Below are positions 56,262 through 64,000 of a DNA stretch of 64,000 nt, piece after piece. The notes beneath the pieces are model-generated. The model was given only the letters and a program-made list of their open reading frames with translations. It was not told the origin of the DNA and searched no databases. Origin of the DNA: Bactrocera neohumeralis. Lineage: Eukaryota; Arthropoda; Insecta; Diptera; Tephritidae. The stretch is from contig NC_065923.1 of NCBI RefSeq assembly GCF_024586455.1, forward strand, positions 38,240,370 to 38,304,369. The letters run 5' to 3'. The stretch's first letter is position 1. The number at the start of each line of letters is the position of its first letter. The translations under genes were made by a program, and so were the position numbers.

Positions 56262-59200
56262 TAACGTATATGTACATTAAGAAAATAATATAAAAAAAAT
56301 TTAATTCTAACTGTATATAACCCCCTAAAACTGGAGTTTCCATTCTGTAACTTTTTCTAATTTCTGGAAAACTGACATCATACATACAGAGTGCTTAAAA
56401 CGTGCTGTTTTAATTTGCTTATATATTTTATGAAGCTCTCTATATCTTATATAAGGCAAACTTGCTAGTTGATGAAAAATCTGTTACAAAATTTAGTTAC
56501 AAAAACATCAATTAATCCAATGATTATGTTTGCCACTTGTATTTAAATCAAATTTTTTGGTTTCAAGCTGAAAATATTTTTCTGAACTTATTATTACTCA
56601 AATAACTGTGCTTCCGCATAAACCTCACATCGTCTTGCAGCGCACAGCATTCCAACTTCAGCAATTTATACTACATTAAATGAATCTCTGCTTTGGTGAA
56701 ACACTTGTACTTGCATTCCCACATGTCCCACTCACATTAGAGTGGCCCATTATACATATAAGTGTGTATGTTTATATAGAAGCCATACATATATGCACTT
56801 GTCTTTGATGAAAACAAAAGACTTAAGCGACAAACCACGCGCACCAACACCACAAGTGCGCGCACAACGCATTCAATACGGTTTTTATGATCGAAAAGAT
56901 CACAAAACAAGTTCATAAATACTTCAGCTTCATTTAATGCCACCACAACGTGGAAGACCTTCACAGCTGTTTGGACATTTAGGTGCATTTGCATCGCTGG
57001 ACCATTCACATTCCATATTTGTATGGCTGTGCCGCTTATATATATGTATGTGTGTGTGTATGTATAGGTGGCAGATTGTATATATGTGTATGATGTGTGT
57101 ATGGCTGGCAAGTTGACGCTATATAAAAGCGCATGGCAGCGTGTGAATCATAAAATTGCAGCGCGTAGGCGTCCAATCAATCGACCTGACTCTGAAAGCA
57201 AACTAGCCACAACATTTACATATACGCATAAACTAGTTATGCAGAGGTTGAAAGTTACAGCGGAGTCGCGAGTTCACACCTAAAAAAATCTAAAATAAAA
57301 CGGCACAACTATAATTAATAATAGAGTATTCGGTCAACGTCAGACCGCGTCAATGCTCGAAAAACCAAGCCTAAATTAGTGTGTCGGCTCAACCGAGTTT
57401 TTGGTCAGCATAGGCAGGGTTTTTGTTGTTGTTGTGTGGTGCCTTTGTTGTTATACGCTGTTTTTGTTGTTGTACGCTGTTTTTGTTGTTATTGTGCGGT
57501 GTGGGAGAGGCCGCCAGCAACATTTGCGAACGCTAGTCGCCGAGCGATGCCAGTTATCAACTTTAAGAAACCCGATGTAGGTCAAATGTGTTTTTTTCTG
57601 ATTTTCTTCTTCAACTTTTTTGTGTAGCTGAACTTAATCTTGCGACGCCGCGCGGCAGCTGGTACACCTTCACGAGTTGGTCAACTCGATTCGACAATAT
57701 TTAGCAGTTGCCGATTGCACGCTCGCAGCGTAGTGCAGGCATTTGCAAACGTGACTGGCTGCAGTCAGCTAACACGGCTACCAGCTCGCTTTAGCACAAG
57801 ACTCAAAAACGCAAGAAGTAGCAATATTATTGTTATAATATTTGTTTTTGTATGCAAATTATTGAAATGAAGCAAAGCGACGGCGTTTGACAACGCGTGA
57901 GTCAATGACAAGCGCCGCGCTGCCGAAACGCTGGCTTACAAAATGTTTTTGCTTTTGCCCACCGCGACGCTCCAGATGAGGCTAAGGCTACAGCTTAATT
58001 GATGACTCGCGGTTTCTGAGTTTCAGTTACTTAACTGTAATTAATGATTTTAGCAAATAAATCAATTTCGTTGTCGCCATTAATGCATAGTATTATGCAA
58101 GTGCGCAGTTCTACGTGTACGCGTAATCCACTTCAAGGCCTGTTATATTAAGAAAATTCGTAAATATTAATAAAATTTGTTTTACTAGGCCTTAGTGGGC
58201 CAACCAACTCCAACAAGTGCATTTCGGAGTTAATACCGAATTAAGCTCGAAATTCAATAATGCTGCGGGCAGCGATTGAGTCATTTAATATTTTATGAAT
58301 TTTGTGCAAATTTCACATACACACACACTATCAATGATAGGCGCACACTAAGCAAGCAAATGTCAAATTGGACATTTGTGAACTTTTGTAGCAGCCAAAA
58401 CCGGCCTAGCGACTTTAGTTGGCTCTCTAATAAATAGCGACGGTAGAATGACGGCAGAACTTATATAAGCACATAAATAGCCGCATATTGATACATATAT
58501 ACACATGCATGCACATTATGAACTCACTTTGAGACAGCTACATACAGCTGTATGCGTGTATGTGTGTCAACACGCGTTTCATAGCACAAACAGCTAGCAT
58601 TGTTAATAGCCATTTGTCTGCATTTACTTATACTTCGACAACTATGCATAGCAAAGACACACACATACACACACAGTTGCGAGCGCAGCTGAAAAGAAAG
58701 GAAAACGTATGCGCACACATAGACAATGCGGACCAGTTTGGATTTTTGTTAGATAGACGCTGGCTGGACCAGGCGCACAGCCGACTAAGCCGCATAACGC
58801 AACGACCGTTGGCTGTGCAAAGTTTGGCCTAACACAACGTGAAATGCCACAAGAGAACAAGCGACAGAAGTGTGTTTCGTTTGCTTTTCTATTTGTTTGG
58901 TTGCTTGCGTTTGGTGTGTGAGTATGCGTTTGATGGTGTGGAAACCCAGTTGGAAAAATAACAAACCATTTGCTTGAAGACTGTGGCTATTAGATTGACA
59001 CACTTGAACTTGCTCTTTTAGGTCTTCTACTATGCTCATTTTGATAAAAGCTTTAACTTTTTTTTAAAAAATTAGATCTCTATTAAATTCAAAGTTAGAT
59101 ATCTTATTTGAAAAGCATAAATTGCTTCATGTTTAACTTTTGTAGATTCCTCTTCAAAAATTCTCATTCAGTGGATTTTTTTTATATTTCGGGGAATTGC

Positions 59201-59285
59201 CAATTTCTCTAGTGTTTCAATCTGGAATACTCACGACTTTATCCTAAAGTTTGACATTTTAGATGTTATACATATTGTTTACAGT
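56262..59285. other. Unique spacer, GC-richer from 56740
   Basis: Host-like sequence with GTATGTGTGTG and TTGTTGTTG tracts and even composition between 56740 and 59000. Apart from the possible exon at 57547-57870 no coding pattern stands out. Confidence 0.4.
57547..57870 (+). CDS. Possible two-exon small gene or first coding exon, weak
   Basis: ATG at 57547 opens MPVINFKKPD and meets GTAGGT at 57577, a fair 5' splice site. A pyrimidine-rich stretch ending TTTTTTGTGTAG (57627) gives a 51-base intron, short but possible in flies, containing CTGAT as branch site. Splicing would keep one open frame to TGA at 57868-57870, 90 residues in all, Arg/Ser/Ala-rich with a hydrophobic end (NIIVIIFVFVCKLL). 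Alternatively 57547-57576 is the first coding exon of a larger gene. I do not recognise the product, and no TATA box or poly(A) signal supports it. Confidence 0.18.
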
Positions 59286-59289
59286 AACT

Positions 59290-59885
59290 AAAATATTCAT
59301 CTCGGCCAAAAATTAAATTAAATCGTTCTCCGAATTTTCCTCGTGGATTAACCGAGCTGTGTGGCAACAGTACATCTTGAAATTATAAGTTCTTCCAATT
59401 TGGCCAATGTTTGTCATGGAACGATAGAATTCACGTAACGTTGATCCAACAGCATCTTTGAAAAAATACGGTCCAATGATTCCACCAGCGTACAAACCAC
59501 ACCAAACAGTGCATTTTTCGGGATGCATGGGCAGTTGGCCACCAAGATCATGCAAAACCGTTTAACGCCTTTAGACTATTTTTTGTGGGGCTACGTCAAG
59601 TCTAAAGTCTACAGAAATAAGCCAGCAACTATTCAAGCTTTGGAAGACAACATTTCCGAAGAAATTCGGGCTATTCCGGCCGAAATGCTCGAAAAAATTG
59701 CCCAAAATTGGACTTTCCGAATGGACCACCTAAGACGCAGCCGCGGTCAACATTTAAATGAAATTATCTTCAAAAAGTAAATGTCATGAACCAATCTAAC
59801 GTTTCAAATAAAGAACCGATGAGATTTTGCAAATTTTATGCGTTTTTTTTTTAAAAAAAGTTATCAAGCGCTTAAAAAATCACCC
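59290..59885. pseudogene. DUF4817-type transposase relic with an internal inversion
   Basis: Bases 59524 down to 59313 on the minus strand read HPEKCTVWCGLYAGGIIGPY, FFKDAVGSTLREFYRSM, CCHTARLIHEENSEN. From about 59526 the plus strand reads SWPPRSCK then LTPLDYFLWGYVKSKVYRNK, AIPAEMLEKIAQNW, RMDHLRRSRGQHLNEIIFKK, ending at the stop near 59780. In an intact gene these parts follow each other on one strand. TTAAAAAATCACCC near 59868-59883 is the element end. The final catalytic Asp (PLDYF) is kept. Confidence 0.8.
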
Positions 59886-59895
59886 GATACTATTC

Positions 59896-60415
59896 TTAAA
59901 GGGTTACACGGCTTTCCTCGGCCTTTTTTAACAATTTTTTTCTCCTAAAAAAAATTAAAAATTTTATTAAAATTTTTTATTATTACAAACATACACTGTT
60001 AACAAAGAAATTCTGAAATTTATGAAAAAAAAATTTTGAACTCGGCCATTACGACGACATTTCCGGTGACCCCTTGAAAAAAGGATGCGCTCGCATTGGA
60101 GGATAACTCCTTGGAGGATCATCTAAAGTGAAAGAATACGTAATTTAGTTAAAAACTTAACTTAGAAGTTAGACGAAGGAAACAAACTAAAAATTGAGTT
60201 TTTGCAAAAAACTTACAAATCAGTGAAAATTTCGCGATATTTTTTTTCAAAGAGTTGTAATCGAAAAATAAATCCTGCATCCAAGTCTTCAAGAATTATA
60301 TCTCAAAGACCTATGTAAAATTTCGTAAAGATCAGTTCAGTAGATCTCGATAAATCTTGCCAACCAATTTCAAAACCACAGTTTCGAGAAAAACACGTTT
60401 AAAGACAGCGCACTT
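59896..60415 (+). mobile_element. Repeat X, copy E
   Basis: Begins TTAAAGGGTTACACGGCTTT, has core TCGGCCATTACGACGACATT (60042-60061) and GGTGACCCCTTGAAAAAAGG, and breaks off at AAAGACAGCGCACTTTG, missing its last ~130 bases. Fifth copy in the same orientation. Confidence 0.65.
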
Positions 60416-60419
60416 TGTT

Positions 60420-61056
60420 GATCGCTCAAAAAGACTCGTGTCGATTGGTCGAGAGAAATGTTAAAAAAATACGATAATGCTGTTTCGAAACACGTCTATG
60501 ACAACTTAACAGACGATGAATCGGAAATTTATACATATAAGCCCGAAAGTAAACAGCAGTCGACTGAGTGGCTGTTTCCAACTGAGCAGAATCTAACAAA
60601 AGTTATACGCGCATGAAGCCCTTCCAAGCAAATGGTTACCTGCGTTTTTTTGTTTGGAAAAACTGAACATGATACTGGAACAACACAAAACAGTAAATTC
60701 TAAATGGTCTACAACCACTCTTGTGCCAGTTCTCTCACAAAATCAATCAAATGAACCACCGAAAACGGATCATTCTTTGCCACAAAAATGCCACAAAAAA
60801 AATCCTCTCATATATCGACTGAAACAACTGCATTTTTCAGCACACAAAATATCGATTTGATGGGTGGTAAAGTCTTGACTTGGCACCGAATGATTTCTTT
60901 TTATACCCGCTCGTAAAAAATAAACTAAGAGATTAACGTTCTTCGACACCTGAAAAGGCGGTTGATGCGTTCCAAACGCATATTTTGGAAATATCTCAAT
61001 CAAAGTGGGAAAAGTGCTTCAAGCATTGGTTTAAACGCATGTAAAAGTGTGTAGAT
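60420..61056 (+). pseudogene. mariner transposase relic, catalytic half
   Basis: The + strand reads EMLKKYDNAVSKHVYDNLTD, DESEIYTYKPESKQQSTEWL, then after shifts EQHKTVNSKW, FLLAHKISIDLMG-like sequence, LAPNDFFLYPLVKN and FKRM near 61040. The PND.F motif holds the last catalytic Asp. The N-terminal domain is missing and the frame is broken at several places. Confidence 0.75.
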
Positions 61057-61059
61057 CGC

Positions 61060-61895
61060 AATGGAGTAGCACCCGTTGGCAAGAGTTATTCTGCATTGGA
61101 TTTCCAGGCTGACATTGTTGGTGGTGTTTACGCTGGTTCCAAGAAAGACGAAATTATCTACGACTTCAAAGTTATGACTGTCAACAGTGACGTGCGAGCC
61201 AAGTCGCGAGTGCGACAACTGTTTGTTTGATGACAGCAGATATTTCGTCTTGCCCTCGTTCACTGCCAGACCCATTTTCTGTGCTTCCTTGTCCAGTCTG
61301 GAGAAAGCAAAACTAACGGCGCTGGTGTTGAGGCCAATAATATCAATATCATCGGCTTACGCCAGCAACTGTACACTCTTATAAAGGATTGTACCTGCTC
61401 GATTAAGTTCTGCAGCTCGAATTATTTTCTCCAGCAGCAGATTGAAGAAGTCGCACGATTGGGAGTCGCCTTATTTGGCATCGAACGGCTTGGAGAGGTC
61501 CTTCCCGATCCTGATGGAGCTTTTCGTGTTGCTCAACGTCAGTTTACATAGCCGTATTAGTTTTGCGGGGATCCCAAATTCAGACATCGCGGCATAAAGG
61601 CAGCTCCTTTTCGTGCTGTCGAAAACAACTTTGAAATCGACGAAGAGGTGGTGTGTGTCGATTCTCCTTTCACGGGTCTTTTCCAAGATTTGGCATGGTG
61701 AATATCTGGTCAATTGTTGATTTGCCAGGTCTAAACCCACACTGATAAATTCCAATATGCGATGTTGAGGAGGCTTAGCCCACGGTAGTTGGCGCAAATT
61801 GAGGGGTCTCCCTTTTTGTGGATTGGGCAGAGCACACTTAAATTCTTCCTTCTGGATGTTAAAAACTTCGGGACAAACTTGGTACACTGTTTATG
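61060..61895 (-). mobile_element. RTE/BovB-like non-LTR fragment, reverse transcriptase fingers and palm
   Basis: The minus strand reads EEFKCALPNPQKGRPLNLRQ, CQILEKTRERRIDTHHLFVD, FKVVFDSTKRSCLYAAMSEF (motif A of reverse transcriptase, D in FVDFK), GIPAKLIRLCKLTLSNTKSS, RIGKDLSKPFDAK, then YADD-equivalent sequence with a small loss (ISISSAYA reversed), MGLAVNEGKTKYLLSSNKQ, VFLGTSVNTTNN and TLANGCY, where it stops. It covers a more 5' part of the element than the other copies and lacks the 3' end, so it was cut after insertion. Confidence 0.85.
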
Positions 61896-61899
61896 GTGT

Positions 61900-63738
61900 A
61901 ACTAAAATAGTTTTTGCGGATGAAACAATAATGTAGTGACTATAAGAAATGAAGTTACTCATCTAATTTAAAGTACTCATCAAACTAATATTATAATAGA
62001 AATTAAACTTATATTATTCTGCCTAAAATTGTTGGCCTTGGCTTTCCCGCACCTATTTCCTAACACATTGGCACCCGCTCATTAAAGGCAATATCATAAA
62101 TTGTTGGTTACAGAACTTGAGCATAAAACATTTATTGAAACACATTTAACTAACTACTCAGTCACAACCAGGCGCCCGTTTAGCTTCCCAGTTCTCGCAC
62201 CCACAAAGCTACTTTTGAGCAACTTACGCATGCGCGTATTAATAACTCGCACTCTCAAACATTAAGTCACCAGTGGACATTGGCCTGTAAGAGGGTTGTT
62301 GAGTTAACGCATTTCGAACGCTCCCGGCAGCTGAGCTGGCGTAACCGGAAAAGCTACATTGTGGTCACACATGAGCGTTTGCAGAATGTGGTCCGCGTGT
62401 TATATGAGTAAGTCGGTATGTATGTGTTAGTCATTGGAGCCCACACGCAGATGAAACACAAGTGACGATAATTCACTTCGATTTTTATGGCATTTTCCGC
62501 TTTTCATTACGGTTGTTTTATGCTGAAACGCAACTTTGTTAGCTGCCACTTTTGTCACTGATTTTCCCGTTGCGCTTTGTGAGTTTTCTTTTTTGCGGTT
62601 TGCCATTATTTATTTGGATAGTTTCATTTGTCTGTTTGTCTTAAGTAGTTGTACAACAACACACATACGAATTTACAAGTATTTGCCGAACGCAAGTGGG
62701 TCGTGCGATTCGGTGTCAGTGGGGCGCACACAATTAGCATTTGCCACTGCTGGCTTTCGCAATTTACCGAATTTATGAACTGACGTCTGTATGTTCGTGT
62801 ACTTGTCAACGCGACGACGCTCTGCGCTAAGTGGCCGGGTGAAGTGAAAATTCTGTCACTCGCACAATGGAAATTCTAATGCCGTTTATTTATGCTCTGT
62901 GTGATTTCGTCACGCTTTCGCATAACTTGTAACGAGCAGCGAAAATTAGCTTCGGCAGAAAATAGGCTTCATACTTCGCTGCCGAAGAATGCTCTTTTAC
63001 TTTATCGACCGCTGCTGTTTAGAGTTGTTTTTATTGTCAAAATTTTTTCAATCCCAGCATTAGGATAAAGATTACTCAGTGCCACCGGATTAGCTTTAAG
63101 CCATTAAAACATATAATTTGTCGCCTATGGTCTCAGTTGCCTGAGCTCCCGTTTTAGCTTTTAGCATTTGGTGACTTCATAACTCTGTTTACGTTTCGTG
63201 CCATTACGTGTCTTAACGTCAATTAATAAACGAAATACAACGCTTGTCAATTTAATCATCACGATTTCTGTTCACTTCAAGGGCAATCAACATTAAATTC
63301 GGTTTGTTAAAGAAAATAATAGAAAAAGTTAGATTTTTAACGCGCCAACGATTTCATACCGAAACGCTTCAGGTGCTATATCAAATCGATTTCAGTAAAA
63401 TGTAGTTGAATATATAATTACTTAGATGAAACTGGTTTATTTTAATTATTTTATAATATAAATATCGTGCATTTCCTAGATGAGGTATCAAAGGTATCAT
63501 TACCAATGCAGCCTAACCGGATACAGAAGATTATATTTAAGAGCCAAATATCAGCTTCTACTAGTACTTTTTGGTAATTGGTTTTACCATTCTAGGGCTA
63601 TATGAAGAATTCAACGATAAGAGAGAATCTTGCCAGCACAAAATATTACCACTTGCATCTCACTCGTCACTCTCTAATCAATATTTTCCGCTCTTCTTGT
63701 ACTGGCGGGGAAGATCTCCGAACAATAATGAAGTTTAT
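61900..63738. other. Unique-looking spacer, no gene seen
   Basis: Even composition from 62030 to 63000, AT-rich after 63250. Short frames (62536-62778 and its antisense) are unsupported. Similar in texture to host spacers elsewhere in the window. Confidence 0.4.
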
Positions 63739-63740
63739 AA

Positions 63741-64000
63741 AGTCCAAACTTCTTCTTTATTGGCGTAGACACCGCTTACGCGATTATAGCCGAGTTAACA
63801 ACAGCGCGCCAATCGTTTCTTCTTTTCGCTACGTGCCGGCAATTGGATTTTCCAGAGTGGAGGCCTTCCTCTTCCTCTGCTTCACCCGGCGGGTACTGCG
63901 TCGAATACTTTCAGAGCTGGAGTGCTTTCGTCCATCCGGACAACATGACCTAACCAGCGTAACCGCTGTCTTTTAATTCGCTGAACTATGTCAATGTCGT
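63741..64000 (-). mobile_element. RTE/BovB-like non-LTR 3' end, continues past the window
   Basis: Reversed 3' end: AACTTCTTCTTTATTGGCGT (GAA tail and GTCTACGCCA motif), then on the minus strand AVVNSAIIA, HVAKRRND, a gap, PAG.(EAEEEEG) and HVVRMDES, QRLRW. The same landmarks as the copy at 24303-24719, with a small deletion around the PPLRWKDQVEKDLA segment. It runs off the right edge. Confidence 0.8.

Overview
The window is fly nuclear DNA. AT-rich spacers with CA/GT microsatellites are packed with broken mariner-type transposases, a BovB/RTE-like non-LTR retrotransposon family whose 3' end runs into GAA repeats, and several non-coding repeats with inverted ends. This mix points to a cyclorrhaphan fly, probably a tephritid fruit fly. 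That is inferred from repeat types, not from a marker gene. No tRNA, rRNA, operon or bacterial-type feature is visible.

Only two convincing host genes are present, and they appear to be related. The gene at 21644-23341 (+) is a single 565-residue open frame with a TATA box and initiator-like site about 35 bases before its ATG region and a poly(A) signal about 100 bases after the stop. It has a globular N-terminus, a long Asp/Ser acidic tract, a 13-unit GASTS(R/Q) repeat and a basic C-terminus. The gene at 7716-8003 (-) encodes 95 residues and has its own TATA box and perfect initiator. Its sequence aligns with the N-terminal third of the large protein (L.Y.LFL...EL, then KSK...TEKLI at identical internal spacing). 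I do not recognise the family.

Layout: 1-3.1 kb holds transposase and non-LTR debris; 5.2-9.4 kb a mariner relic and two copies of a ~700 bp inverted-repeat family (called X here) flanking the small gene; 9.5-13 kb an RNase H relic and mariners; 13.7-15.9 kb unique spacer with a textbook recursive-splice motif at 14628/14629; 15.9-20 kb transposon relics ending in a three-layer nest; 21.5-24.1 kb the large gene and a foldback element just downstream; 24.3-36.4 kb nested mariner/non-LTR insertions and further relics; 36.4-38.5 kb spacer; 38.5-39.35 kb a 12-bp minisatellite; 39.4-41.3 kb unique spacer; 41.3-56.3 kb more mariners, DUF4817-type transposase relics and non-LTR fragments; 56.3-59.3 kb unique GC-richer spacer with one possible small coding exon; 59.3-61.9 kb a mosaic of four element families; 61.9-63.7 kb spacer; and a non-LTR fragment running off the right edge.

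No conserved multi-exon gene is seen. The abundance of unique non-coding DNA plus the recursive-splice motif is compatible with the window lying in a very long intron on the + strand, with the two small intronless genes nested in it. That is an inference. Repeat family names X (inverted-repeat ~700 bp), H (hairpin-ended, Helitron/DINE-like) and T (TAYCGTCACC-ended MITE) are labels used only here.
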